DNA of 64,000 nucleotides from Cymodocea nodosa (Eukaryota; Streptophyta; Magnoliopsida; Alismatales; Cymodoceaceae): assembly GCA_036874045.1 (NCBI GenBank), contig CM072347.1:7876501-7940500 (forward strand), in the 5' to 3' direction. Positions within the stretch are counted from its first letter, which is position 1, and every line of letters starts with the position of its first letter. The notes beneath the pieces are model-generated. The model was not told the origin of the DNA, ran no database searches, and saw only the letters and a program-made list of their open reading frames with translations. A program made the translations under genes and the position numbers. Positions 23,663 through 35,779 of the stretch are shown here, piece after piece.

Positions 23663-26600
23663 TTACACATCACATAGCCTACAAATACCTAAATTTAATC
23701 TAATGTTGCAGAATGTATTTTCGTCTAGAGGTTTTGTAAATATATCAGCTAATTGATTTTTACTAGACACAAATTCTAATTTAATTTTTCCTTTAATTAC
23801 GTTATCTCTTAGAAAATGATGTCTAACCTCTATATGCTTTGCTCTTGAATGTAATACAGGATTTTTGAAAAGATTTATTGTAGAACTACTATCACAGTAA
23901 ATCTTAGTTGTATCATAAGATAATCCAAATTCTTATAAAGTTTGCCTTATCCACAGAATCTGAGTGCAACACAGTGCAGCAGCAACATATTCAGCTTCTA
24001 TAGTAGAAAGTGCTACACAGTTTTGCTTTTTACTAAACCATGACACCAAATTATTTCTCAATAATTGACATGTGCCACTGGTACTCTTTCTATCAGATTT
24101 AGATCCTTCATAATAAGCATTAGTATATCCTATAAGATCTATTGAACTATCCTTAGAATAATACAGTCCGAAATTTTTAGTTCCTTGTATATATCTAAAT
24201 ATTCTTTTAACTGCTATTAAGTGTGATTCTTTAGGATTAGATTGAAATCTAGCACAAACACACACAGCAAACATAATATCAGGTCTACTAGCAATCAAAT
24301 AAAGTAAAGAACCAATCATACTTCTGTATTTTCTTTGATCTATAGATTTTCCTATGTCATCAATATCTAACTTTAAAGTAGTACTCATAGGAGTTCCTCG
24401 AATCCTTCTATCATTAAAATTAAATTTCTTAAGCATTTCATCTACATATTTTTCCTGATTTAAAAATATACCTTTATCCATTTGCTTAATTTGAAGTCTT
24501 AGAAAATATGAAAGTTCTCCTATCATACTCATTTCAAACTGATTAGTCATCTCTTCAGAGAATATTTCTATCAACTTATCAGAGGTTGCTCCAAAGATTA
24601 TATCATCCACATATATTTGAACAACAATCTTATCTTTACCATCTCTCTTAATAAATAGAGTATGATCCACTTTTCCCATGATATAGCCTTTTTCTATTAA
24701 AAAAGTAGACAATCTTTCATACCATGATCTAGGTGCTTGCTTCAAACCATATAAGGCTTTCTTCAATTTATACACAAAGTCAAGATTTTTAATATCTTCA
24801 AATCCAAGTGGTTATTTTACATAGACTTCTTCATTAATTAAACCATTTAGAAATGCACTCTTTACATCCATTTGATATAATTTAAAATCCATACAACAAG
24901 CATAGGCCAATAATATTCTAATACTTTCTAACCTAGCCACAGGAGCAAATGTTTCATCATAATCTAATCCTTCTTCCTATGTATACCCTTGTGCAACTAA
25001 TCTAGCTTTATTCCTTATAATTTGACCAATTTCGTTAGTTTTGTTTCTAAAGATCCACTTTGTACCTATTATGGACTGATTTTCTAGTAGAGAGATTAAT
25101 TCCCATACATCATTTCTGGTGAATTGATTTAGTTCTTCTTGCATTGCCACTATCTAATTTTCATCAGATAATGCTTCTTGTATATTCCTTGGTTCCACCA
25201 TAGAAACAAACATACACATACTATTTAAATTTACTAAAGCTCTAGTTTTAACTCTCTCATTAATAATACCAATGACTTAAGTAATGAGATGTGATGAAGA
25301 ATAACACCAATTTCTCTGATTTTCCTCAATATTCTCAACAACATCTAAAAGTCCATCACTTTCATCATTAGTTTGATCATTTAAGTTCATATTTTTGATT
25401 TTCTTAGATAAATCATCAATCTCTCTATTGATCTCTAATTCATTTGGAAAATTGATCATATCATCATTATCAGCGTTAGATTGAGATTCTCTAAGAGAAT
25501 TTTCATTGAAGCTTACATGGAGGGTTTCTTCAATAGTCATAGAAGTCTTGTTATATACTCTTAGTCTTTACTTCTAGTAGAGTAACCTACAAAAATTTCT
25601 TCATCCGATTTGGCTTGAAATTTATCCCTTTTATCCTTAGTATTAAGAATAAAACACTTGTAGCCAAATAGTTTCATATAGGAAATTTTTGGAACCCTAT
25701 TGAACATAATTTCAAAAGGAGTTTTATTAACATGAGGTCTTAAATCACTTCTGTTAATAACATAACAAGCTGTATTTACTACTTCATCCCAAAGATTTTG
25801 AGGTAACTTATGTTCATTCAACATAGTTCTGGCCATTTCTTGAAGTGATCTATTCTTTCTCTCAACAACACCATTTTGACACGGTGCTCTTGGAAAAGAA
25901 AATATGTGATCAATGTCATGCTCATTACAATAGTTATCCATTTGATCATTATCAAATTCAGTTCCATGATCACTCCTAAGTTTTTGAATAGAGACACTCT
26001 ACTCATTTTGAACAAAATTGCAAAACATTTTAAATTTTTCAAAAACTTCTGTCTTAGATGCTAGAAAATATACCCAAGTGTATCTAGAGAAGTCATCTAC
26101 TAAAACAAATACATACCGTTTACCACCAAGACTCATGATTCTTGTTGGTCTAAATAGATCGATATGTATAAGTTCTAAGACTCTCTTGCTTGAAATATCA
26201 GTTTTGGATTTAAAATAGTTTTTGTGAAGTTTACCTAACTCACATGCATCACACATAAAGTTCTTTGAGTATTTAATCTTTGGTAAACCTCTCACTAAAT
26301 GTTTTCTAGATAGTTTATGTAACAGTTTCATATTTATATGCCCAATCCTTCTATGCCATAGATATGCATCACTAGTTTCAGCTAGCGAACATGAATTTAA
26401 ATCAACTGCACTAGAAGGTAAAGATAAAATACATACAGAACCTTTTCTTTTAGCAATAAACTTAATTTCATCTATATTTTTATCAATTATTTTGCATACA
26501 TTATCTTCAAACACTACATAATATCCATTTTCAGTTAGTTTTATGACACTCACCAAATTAAATCCTAGGTTTTCTACATATAGTACATTCGAAATAACAC

Positions 26601-26745
26601 AAGTAGGAGTTATTTGAACATTGCCCATACCTATGATTTTATCTTTCCTTTTGTTTCCAAATGTTACACTTCCTTTCATGGTATTTGTAAAATTTTGTAA
26701 AAGACTTTTCTGTCTGGTCATGTGACTCGACGCTCCACTGTCCAA
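23663..26745 (-). pseudogene. pol: Copia C pol: protease, integrase, reverse transcriptase, RNase H
   Basis: The protease motif DSGASSHM is intact at 26745 downwards. Integrase follows with WHRRIGH and CDACELGKLHK (zinc part), FVLVDDFSRYTWVYF, SDHGTEFDN and NGVVERKNRSLQEMARTM. RT has YVDD at 24602-24613 and EMTNQFEMSMIGELSYFL. RNase H has SGTCQLL, WFSKKQNCVALS and EAEYVAAALCC. The frame ends at 23663 as in B and F. In a live element the polyprotein is cut by the protease into enzymes acting in a cytoplasmic particle and then in the nucleus. Fossil with several breaks. Confidence 0.9.
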
Positions 26746-26781
26746 GATCCATTTTGATGTTGTTTCCTCCTACAACACAAA

Positions 26782-29040
26782 TTAAGAAAAACTTTTTCTT
26801 GGTACCCAATGTTGTTGAGGATCAAGTTCATTAAACACATATTTCTTCTTTTTATTTAAAAATAGTTTAACATTATCATTTATATTCTTATTAGTTGTAA
26901 GTACTATTGATTTATCATTAGCTTCATACTCACATATAACATTATTGCTTTTACAATCATTCTTTTTGTTTTCAGATGTAGTATAATGAAGACCAAACAG
27001 ATTTTTATCAGATGTTAATTTATTTTGGTCATGCTTATACAATTCAGTAAGTTCATACCAAGATTTTGTACTTGTATTGACATTTTCCGTACATACAAAA
27101 TCTTTTTCTGCACAAGAATTTTTAGTTTTATCACATGTAGAATGAGTAATTGGTCTAATACCAGTGTATTGAATTACATGCTCAGGTTTCTGAATTTTTA
27201 GTTTACTACAATTATCTGAAATTTTAGAAACATTAGAAACTGAATTTCTAGAACAAGAAACAAGATTTTTAGAAACATTTATAGTCATGTTAGAAGTACA
27301 ATTTGACAAATCACATTGATTTATATTATTACTACATTATTCGTCCTTCGAAGTACCTACTTCTACATATTTATTACTTTGTTTCATAATAAAAGGAATT
27401 TTAGTCTTAGATTTACTTGAACTGCAACTAATAAATCCTTTATTGGCTTGAGATTCAGGATATTCAGGATAATCAAATCCTAAGCCAAATTTATAAGACA
27501 CCGTAGGGTTACTAGTTAGTTTGTCTAACTTAGTTTGACTTAAATTCCATTTCTCAATGGTGAAATTTAAATCTCTCTCTCTCAGTTTTAATTTATCTAT
27601 CTCTAATTCAAGTTCATTTATATTGTTTCTCAACATTTCATTTTCAGATTCTATCTTTAATTTTTCAGCATTTATATTCTGTATTTGTTCATGCAAGATA
27701 CATTCATTAAATCTAAATTTTTGCAAATCTCTAGCATGATTTTCATTATCACATTTAAACTTTTCTAATGTAGTGGAGAGGAAACAATTTTCTTCTTCCA
27801 TAATGGATGAAGATTTTCTAATATTCTTATTTTCCAGTTTACATACTTTATGTTTTTGTAGTAATGCATGATAAGCACATAATAATTCATCAAAGTTGAA
27901 ATCTGAATGACTTTCAGGATCAGATGTTACCTTAGACTCATCTGCCATGAAGCACACATGAGCAACGTCTTCTAACTCTTGTTCTCCTTCTGAATGTGAA
28001 GATTTTGATGTTGATTCCTCAGATTCAAACTCTTCAGACGTGTCATCCCAAGTGACCTTCAAAGCCTTTTTCTTGTAAAACTTTTTCTAAGTTTTCTAAG
28101 CCGTCTTCTTCTGATTTGTCCTACTTTGCTTTTCATTTTTCCTCATAGGACAATCTAGAGAAAGATGTCCAGGTTTCTTACAGTTGTAACATACATACTT
28201 TCTAGATGAAGAATTCTTGTCATTCAGTGATTTTGACGTTGAGGGTTTATCATTTTTGTTCTTTTGTTGTTTCCTAGCTTTCCATGCTTTCTTGAATTTC
28301 CTAGTCAGCAAAATCAAATCCTCATCAGAATCAGTAGATATATCAGAATCTGAATTAATTTCGAAGGCTATTTCTCTCTTCATTTTTAGTTTGTTGTGAC
28401 TCAGTGATTCATTTAATTGAACTTCATAAGCTGTTAAATTTCCTATAAGTTCATTCATAGTATAAACATTTAAATCTCGTGATTCTTCAATTAATGTTAC
28501 TTTCTGAGACCATTTAGAACTTAGGGATCTAAGAATTTTCCTCACCAAATCCTTCTGTTCAAAATTCTTTCCCAAACATTTTAAAGAGTTTATGATATCA
28601 AGAAATCTGGAAAACATCTCAGAAATATTTTCATCTTCATGCATCTTAAAGAGTTCATACTTATGAATCAACATGTTTATTTTGGTCTCTTTAACTTGAG
28701 AAGTACCTTCATGTGAAACTTCTAATGCATGCCACACCTCATAAGCAGATTTATATGCCGACACTTTACTGAACTGTTCATAACTCAATGCACAAAATAA
28801 AATATTTAAGCCCTTAGCATTTAGAGTTTCATTTTCTTTTTCTGTAATTGTCCAAGTATTATAAGGAGTAGTTAACAGAGTATATGGTTTAGAAATCATG
28901 AACCACAACTTATGATCTATACTTTGAAGAAAAGTAGTCATCCTATATTTCCAATATTCAAAATGTATTCCATCAAATAAAGGAAGACGATTAAGATTTT
29001 GGCCTTCATATAAAGAAAAATTACCATTTCCAGTAGCCAT
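26782..29040 (-). pseudogene. gag: Copia C gag with long C-terminal extension
   Basis: Starts MATGNGNFSLYEGQ at 29040. The first 314 residues are open and hold the capsid part and the CCHC knuckle (CYNCKKPGHLSLDC, 28150-28191), followed by a Lys-rich tail. The extension (27337-28062 and on) is acidic and then helical: LLCAYHALLQKHKVCKLENK, EMLRNNINELELEIDKLKLR and similar heptad-like stretches suggest a coiled coil. It ends QQHWVPRK before the protease. Fossil with two or three breaks; the best preserved gag in the window with that of F. Confidence 0.87.
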
Positions 29041-29226
29041 CTTACCTTAGATTTTTCAACCTATTTGATTTTAAACAATCTAAAAGCTTTAAAACAACTT
29101 GAGCCTTAAATCAAGAAAGTTAAATGTATACTCAGATATTAATTTCTGTTTAAAAACAAGGAAGGTAAAATAAGCAATGATATTAAATAAGTTGGTATAG
29201 ATTTTATATCAAAGATTATTAATAAA

Positions 29227-29238
29227 GCTCTGATACCA
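29227..29238 (-). promoter_or_regulatory. Primer-binding site of C
   Basis: Minus strand TGGTATCAGAGC, the exact initiator-Met tRNA complement, two bases from LTR5. Confidence 0.9.
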
Positions 29239-29240
29239 CT

Positions 29241-31022
29241 TGTAGGATCGTATGGCTACACAAGAGGGGGGTGAATTATGTATTTTTAATATTTTCTGAA
29301 ATATAATTGAAACTTTAAATCTCAAAAACAAGTCGAGACAATGTTTTCATAAAATCATTTTTATTCAAGGTTTCAATTACAATATACAATTCAATTGTCC
29401 TTAGAAATTGTAGATGCAATTATATCTCGATACCATGTATCATCTAAACAATTTCATAACTACAAACAGAGAAAACTAATTTACGGAATTTAAAACATTT
29501 CTCCCTGTTTGAGATATTTCTTCTTCTTCTTTCTTCTTCAGCAATTCTTCAGTAACGAATATCTTGTCTTTCTCTACTTCACCAAATTTGCTTTCTTATG
29601 ATACTTCAAATCTTCAGTGACGAAAATCTTACCTTTTTATGCTTCACTGAATTTTCTTCCACTTGAGAGATTTTGCCCGAGAAGGTGTTTTTGATCCCTG
29701 AAAAAGATTTTTCTTTTGGTGTGCATGGATGGTTTAATCCTTGAAAGGATTTTTCTTTTTATGAGCAAGGATGGTTTGATCAACGAGAACTCTATGCCTT
29801 TTATACTGTATCTTCATTTCATGCATATCCTCCACGTTTAATCACTACTAGTTTTCCACTTCTCCACGTCTTTCTTTTTCCTTCATCGAAACACACGCAT
29901 TCCAACCCACATTTATATTTCGAATTTCCTTTAATCATCAGTCCTACATCTCTGAAAAATTTCCTACAAAATAAACTTTCTCGTCCAAAAGTTTTTCATT
30001 AGTGTAATAAGAAGTCATTACTTTAATGTTAACTAAACGAGTAACACAAGTATATATATATAACTTAACGTTTCTAACTTAACGAGTTCACCATGTGCCA
30101 TTTCACGTGACAAGTACTGTAGCTAACTCAACGAACTAAGTCCGTGGTGTTATGCTATCTCAATGAACCATCTACGTTGTGTTATGATAACTCAGCGAAC
30201 CAGCTTAACCTTTCTTTCAGAAGGTTAAACAATAACTCACCGAAAACAGTTTAAGTTTCGGATAGTTACGGATGTAAGTCACCAAAAAACTCTTTATAAT
30301 ATAAAACTAGTGAGACACGTGTCAAGACCTGAAAACATGACTTAAGTTACCTTTCGGATAGTTACGACTATAAGTCTCTAAAAAAACTTTAACTCACCAA
30401 TTCAGTAATAAACAAATGTTTTTATAATAAGAATTTTACCACGTGCAAAAATAACAACTTAAGTTTGTAACGCTAACCTAACGCGTTGCCTTAGTGTTCA
30501 ATATAGCAACTCAATGCGTTTAATTATGTTAACTTAACGAGTTAAACATGTGCACCTCACGTGATACAATACAACATTCGTAACTTATAATTTCACCACG
30601 TGTATAACACTAACTTAACGAGTTCGTCTCTTCTTTTACTCACTAACTTAACAAGTTATCACGTGACCTATTTTAACCTTTAAGCCTCTAACTTAACGAG
30701 TTCTCACGTGACCTCTATACAAACAAAACTCTAACTTAACGAGTTGTCTAAACGTGCACTGTTCATGATACAGTAGATATAACTTTAAAACATATCATGC
30801 TTTTCAATAAAACCACACGTTAACTTAACGTTTAGCTAAATGAGAAATTAATGCAACGAAATGACTAGTTATTAACTTCAGATCCAATACAGACAAGTAT
30901 TTATATCAGTAAGCTTTTTCTATATTAATTGATGATTTTAATTTCTTTTCACAAGCAATAGTAATTGAGGAAATATGATTATTTTCATTCAGCATACATC
31001 ATCAAAACAAAAATACTCAACA
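29241..31022 (-). repeat. LTR5, 5' LTR of internal C (long type)
   Basis: Starts TGTAGGATCG and ends CTCAACA with a single copy of the U3 edge. The TATA box (minus) is at 29798-29805. Longer than LTR3/LTR4 by an extra segment that LTR1 and LTR2 also have. It is flanked on the outer side by the target-site repeat 'gtttt'. Confidence 0.88.
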
Positions 31023-31027
31023 GTTTT
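31023..31027. repeat. Target-site repeat, right flank of the tandem block
   Basis: 'gtttt', partner of 'atttt' at 3395-3399. The RT sequence of Copia A resumes here. Confidence 0.75.
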
Positions 31028-33747
31028 ACATACACTTCTTCTTTTATATATCCATTTAAAAAAACAGTCTTAACATCCATATGATATAATTTGAAATCCA
31101 TATAATAAGCATAAGCTAACAAAATTCGTATTGATTCTAGTCTAGCAACAGGAGCAAATGTTTCATCATATTCAATGTCTTCCTCTTGCTTGTAACCTTG
31201 AGCAACTAATCTAACTTTATTTTTAACTATATGTCCATCTTGATCTACTTTGTTTCTAAAAACCCACCTTGTTCCTATTATGGACTGATTTTCAAGTGGT
31301 GGAACTAGATCCCATACCTCATTTCTTATAAATTGATTTAGCTCATCTTGCATAGCTAAATACCAAAATTCATCTTCAATTTTCTTAGGTTCTAGCAAAG
31401 AAACAAATGAATAAGCACCACAGATGTTGACTACTGATGACCGAGTCCTAACTCCTTGATTAGGATTGCCTATTATCTGATCAATACGATGAGATGAAGC
31501 ATAACGCTAATTTCTATATTGTTCCACATTTTCTATAGGTATGACATTATTTTCTTCTAAATTTTCATCATTCAAACTTAGATTTCTTATTCCGTTAGAT
31601 AATCTATCAATTTCTCTGTCAACATCATTTGGTACTATTTCTGAATCAAAATTTTCAGCATGTCTAACATCCAAATGAGAATTTTCATGAAATTTTACAT
31701 GTAGGGTTTCCTCAATGGTTTTTGTTGATTTGTTATAAACTCTATATGCTTGAAGTGATCTGTTTTTACGTTCCACTATTCCATTTTGTGAAGGAGCTCT
31801 TGGAAATGAGTACCTATGATCTATGCCTAATTCTTCACAAAAGGTGTCCATTTGATCATTATCAAATTCTGTACCATGATCACTCCTAAGTTTTTGAATT
31901 TTAACATTTTGCTCATTCTGAACTTTATTATAGAATATTTTAAATATTTCAAAAACTTCAGTTTTATTAGCTAGAAAATAGACCCAAGTGAATCTAGAAT
32001 AGTCATCAACTAGTACAAAAGCATAATGTTTACCTCCTAGACTGGTTGTTCTAGTAGGTCCAAATAAATCCATATGCACTAGTTCTAATACTCTTTTACT
32101 TGTTATTTCATTTAAACTTTTAAAGGATGTTTTATGTAATTTACCTAGTTGACATGCATCACACATAAACTCTTCCGAGTACTTAATACTAGGTAAACCT
32201 CTAACTAGATTCTTTTTAGACAGCTTTTGTAATAATTTTAAGTTTGAGTGTCCTAGCCTTCTATGCCATAAAATGACTTCATCCGATTTTGCAATTAAGC
32301 AAGCATTGTCTTTAATAATATCAGAAGGCAAATTTAGAATACAAACGGATCCTTTCTTGTATGCAGTGAATAAAATTTCGTTTGTAGACATGTCCATAAT
32401 TTTATAGGAATCTTTTTCAAAAATTACTCTGTAAATCTTCATTAAAATAGGAACACTCAATAAATTAAAACCTAAGTTTTCCACTAATAAGACATCATTT
32501 ATAAAGCATTTCTCAGTTACCTGAACCTTGCCAGACCCAAGGATATTTGTTTTACGTTTATTTCCAAAGGTAACTTGTCCGTTCTTGGTCTTTGTTATTT
32601 CTATAAGTAATTGTATATCTCCAGTCATGTGGCTGGATGCTCCACTGTCCATTATCCATTTTGATTTGTGTACCTCACTGGATTTTGCCATAAAGCATAC
32701 ATTTGCTAGATTTTCTTCTAAATCTGATGTTGATGAGGATTCGTTATCTGATGTTGAATCTTTTGTTTCTTCACTTTGTGAAGCTGAAGAGTCATCCCAT
32801 GTCACTTTAAGCGCCCTTCTCTTTCTGAATTTCTTATTCCTGAAATTCCTCCTTGAATTCTTCTTATCTTTGTTGAGAGGACAATCAGTTTGAAAGTGAC
32901 CTGGCCTGTTGCACTTGTAGCATATACTTTTGTCTTTCGTGAATGACTTCTTCTCCATATCTCCAGATGTCTTTACTGACCTGAAGTTCTTATATTTCTT
33001 CAATAGATTTCTAAATTTTCTGGTCAACAATAGTAAATCATCGTTAGAATCACTAGTGACTTCTGAGACTTTATCAACCTCAAAAGCCAGATCCCTTCTA
33101 GGATTTTTTCCTTTTGGATCTAAATGTTGTACTTCATAGGCTGTCAAATTTCCTATGAGATCATCAAGAGTATATGTATTTAAGTCTTTAGACTCTTCAA
33201 TAGATGTTGCCTTTTGAGCCCAAATTTTAGTTAAAGATCTAAGGATCTTTCTTACCAAGTCTTTTTCCTCAAATTTCTTGCCTAAAGATTTTAATGAATT
33301 TACAATCTCAAGAAAACGGGAAAACATGTTAGAGATACATTTATTTTTGTGCATTTTAAAAAGCTCATATTTATGTACTAACATATTGATCTTAGATTCC
33401 TTGACTTGATTAGTACCTTCGTTGGCAACTTCTAAAGCATGCCATATCTCATATGCAGTTTGATATGCAGAAACTTTATTAAATTGATCATGAGATAAAG
33501 CACAAAACAAGATGTTTAAACCTTTAGCATTCAATGTCATTCGCTCCTTTTCATCAAAAGTCCAAGTATCATAGGGAGTCGTAACTAACACTATAGGATT
33601 GCTAATTATATGCCATAATTTGAAATCAATTGATTGAAAGAATACTTTCATCCTATATTTCCAGTAGCCATAATTACTACCTTCGAACATAGGAGGATGA
33701 TTAGTGGTCTGTCCTTCAGTCATAACTAAGATTTCAGAATTATCCAT
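31028..33747 (-). pseudogene. gag-pol: Copia A gag, protease, integrase and start of reverse transcriptase
   Basis: Starts MDNSEILVMTEGQ at 33747. A long open stretch (31507-33747) holds, in order, the UBN2-type capsid part (YWKYRMKVFFQS), the CCHC knuckle CYKCNRPGHFQTDC at 32881-32922, an acidic Ser-rich linker, the protease DSGASSHMTGD near 32625-32650, and integrase. Integrase has WHRRLGHSNLKLL, CDACQLGKLHK, FVLVDDYSRFTWVYF and SDHGTEFDN. Upstream RT sequence ([20 protein letters not shown]) reaches the insertion at 31022. Knuckle and protease are separated by only about 100 residues, unlike B, C and F. Fossil with a few breaks, yet the longest open coding stretch in the window. Confidence 0.88.
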
Positions 33748-33833
33748 TTTAAATAGATGATCCGAAGTAAATGACAGGAAAAACCGATTCCTAAATAGAG
33801 AAATGAAGGCTTTTAATTATGATAATAATGAAT

Positions 33834-33845
33834 GCTTTGATACTA
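33834..33845 (-). promoter_or_regulatory. Primer-binding site of Copia A
   Basis: Minus strand TAGTATCAAAGC, two mismatches to the initiator-Met tRNA complement, next to the LTR. The 86 bp between it and gag is an AT-rich leader. Confidence 0.75.
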
Positions 33846-33847
33846 GT

Positions 33848-35070
33848 TGTAGGATCGTCTATATCACAAGAGGGGGGTGAATTGTGTCTTTAGTAATTAA
33901 ATACTAGCGGATAAAACAAGAGCACAAAACACTTGTAAATGAAATTCTATTCTTTTATTTCAAGACAAAATTTACAATATCTTTTCAGCGCAATTCCCTT
34001 CTTGATGGTTTTGATACAGTAATGTTCGATATACAATTCAAATAGGAAAACAAAGCTCTTATTCAAAACTAATTTTGAATTGTATATAACCTGATCTTTA
34101 TGTAGACAGCTTCTTTCTTTCTCTTTGCTCAACTTTTGTATCTCTTCTTTTCCAGTTGTCGAATTTCCAGACTTCTTACGTTTGCAGCTCCTTTTCTGAA
34201 ATTGCTTGGAATTTCAAACTTCTTCTAATGTTGGAGAATTTTTCAGAATATGAATATTCAAACTTAACTTTTCAGTTAGGGATTCGGATTGAATATTCAG
34301 ACTTGGTTTTTGAGATTAGGATCCTCTATTGTAATGTAGTTCATACTCTCTATTAGTAGTCCAACTCTGTTGTCTTTTACGTTCAGCATGTTCATCCACT
34401 TGATCCACAATCCATAATCCATAATCCACGTACTAATTTTCTCTTTAATCCAAATTACTTTCTATTTTAATTTCCACTTTCTCCACTAACAATTTGAATT
34501 TCCACGATCTCCACTTCATAGATTTACTGAAGCTTTATCTTCCTGGAGTCTTGTAGAATATCTTCTAAGTCTTCGATTTAGTCGAACAGTTATCCTTTAA
34601 GTCCTGTAAAAACTCAAACATTTATCTTTTAACTCTTCAAGTTTTTGCACCTGCAAAACACATGACTAAACAAAGAAACTTATCTATTCATTAGTCCTTT
34701 TATAAAACTCGAACAATTATCTAACTATTCGATTTTTCATTACCGAACGCACATGGAAAACACGTGACAACTTAAAACATTAAAAACACACGTGCAGATA
34801 ACTTAATTATATGAGTTTTTAACATAAAGCATTCGACAAAAATGAAATGTTAACTATCCAAAAGTTTAACTATCTGAAACGTTAACTATCCGAAAGTTTA
34901 ACTATTGCAAATCTAACTCTTCGGAAATCTTTAATTTATCCGACATAAAAATGAAACTTTCTGATAATCTGTTAACTATTATACTTAGAGGAATATACTT
35001 AGAGAATGTTATGTAGACTTATTTAAATACGTTAATAAAACATATATCATCAAAATTAAAAAGCCTAACA
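33848..35070 (-). repeat. 5' LTR of Copia A
   Basis: 1223 bp, from TGTAGGATCG to CCTAACA. The first 40 bases (with 'cacaagaggggggtgaattgtg') match the B/C LTR. The rest is diverged but has the same style: CACGTG near 34763 and 34789, and TTCGG/CCGAA and TAACTATC repeats at 34730-34970. A TATA-like TATATA (minus) lies near 34079-34087, and AATAAA (minus) near 33950. No gene inside; small frames at 33947-34356 are LTR sequence. Confidence 0.8.
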
Positions 35071-35774
35071 AACGTTTTTCAAATTAATTTCTTTCTACTC
35101 TCCTTCTATATTTATGCTTTCACTTTCTTCTAAAGTTTTAGAATTGAGTTGCTTGTTTAATTCTTCTTGAATCACATCATCTAGCATATCTCTTTCATCC
35201 TCTAAAAAGTCTACAGTATGTAAGGACATTTCTAACTCTTCAAACTTTTGTGGTTTAAAAATGTTTAACTGAGTATCCTCATTACCATATGCTAACTTCA
35301 TTACTCTAGTTTTGCAATTAATAACAACCCCTGATGTTGCTAAAAATGGTCTTCCTAGAATTAAAGATGTATCATGATTTTTATGCTTAATTTGTTGGGA
35401 ATCCAAAATTACAATATCAATAGGATATATGAAGTTTTTAATTTTAATTAAGAGATCCTCTATTTTTCCTCTAGGGTATCTTATACTTCTATTAGCTAAT
35501 TGAATAACAATCCTAGTAGGAGTTAAGCCTTATAATCCTAAGGATGCAAATATATCACTTGGCATAACATTTATACCTACACCAAGGTCTATTAAGGTTC
35601 TTTCTAGAATAGTATTTCCTTTGGTGCATGATATAATAGGAATTCTAGGATCAGATAACTTTTTAGGCATTTGTGGCAGAAATAGGGAACTACTTTGCTT
35701 AGCTAAAAAGACTTTCCTTAAAACTTTTCGCTCTCTTTTCTTAGTACACCAATCCTTAAGAAATCTAGCACGAG
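35071..35774 (-). pseudogene. Gypsy I aspartic protease region
   Basis: A retropepsin-like domain of the Athila/Tat kind. The piece at 35095-35406 reads DSQQIKHKNHDTSLILGRPFLATSGVVINCKTR, with the LILGRPFLAT motif known from these proteases. Upstream sequence matches K's DLG-containing active-site region. A Glu-rich linker (ELNKQLNSKTLEESES) leads toward RT. It would mature Gag-Pol. Fossil with a few breaks, cut off by the Copia A insertion. Confidence 0.8.
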
Positions 35775-35779
35775 GTGGC
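35775..35779. repeat. Target-site repeat of solo LTR J, left
   Basis: 'gtggc', identical to 37757-37761. Confidence 0.75.

Larger units (their letters stand above)
19955..29240 (-). mobile_element. Internal region C (Sirevirus-type copia)
   Basis: Same order and family as B. Minus-strand primer site at 29227-29238, gag start 29040, pol end 23663, extra ORF start 22070, polypurine tracts at 19955-19968 and 20261-20272. It is a fossil with roughly eight breaks in gag-pol. By eye B, C and F are about equally distant from one another, so the B/C pair is not a very recent duplicate. Confidence 0.88.
3400..31022 (-). mobile_element. 27.6-kb tandem retrotransposon array (5 LTRs, 2 internal regions) inserted in Copia A
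   Basis: The block starts with TGTAGG and ends with CTCAACA, the two ends of the family LTR read on the minus strand. It is flanked by 5-bp target-site repeats. Inside are LTR1, LTR2, LTR3, internal B, LTR4, internal C and LTR5. LTR4 serves as the 5' LTR of B (a primer site abuts it) and the 3' LTR of C (a polypurine tract abuts it). Such arrays are known to arise by unequal recombination between LTRs. LTR1, LTR2 and LTR5 are of a long type and LTR3 and LTR4 of a short type. The outer LTRs are therefore probably the original pair, and the inner part came from a second recombination or element. Confidence 0.8.
31023..35070 (-). mobile_element. Copia A, 5' part with its 5' LTR
   Basis: Holds the LTR (33848-35070), primer site, gag, protease, integrase and the first part of RT of the element whose 3' part lies at 1-3399. 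It stands in Gypsy I: gypsy protease sequence begins right after the LTR end at 35070. Confidence 0.85.

Noticed and set aside
33947-34356. Short frames on both strands in the Copia A LTR
   Set aside because: Inside an LTR with clear ends; no domain and no support from other copies.
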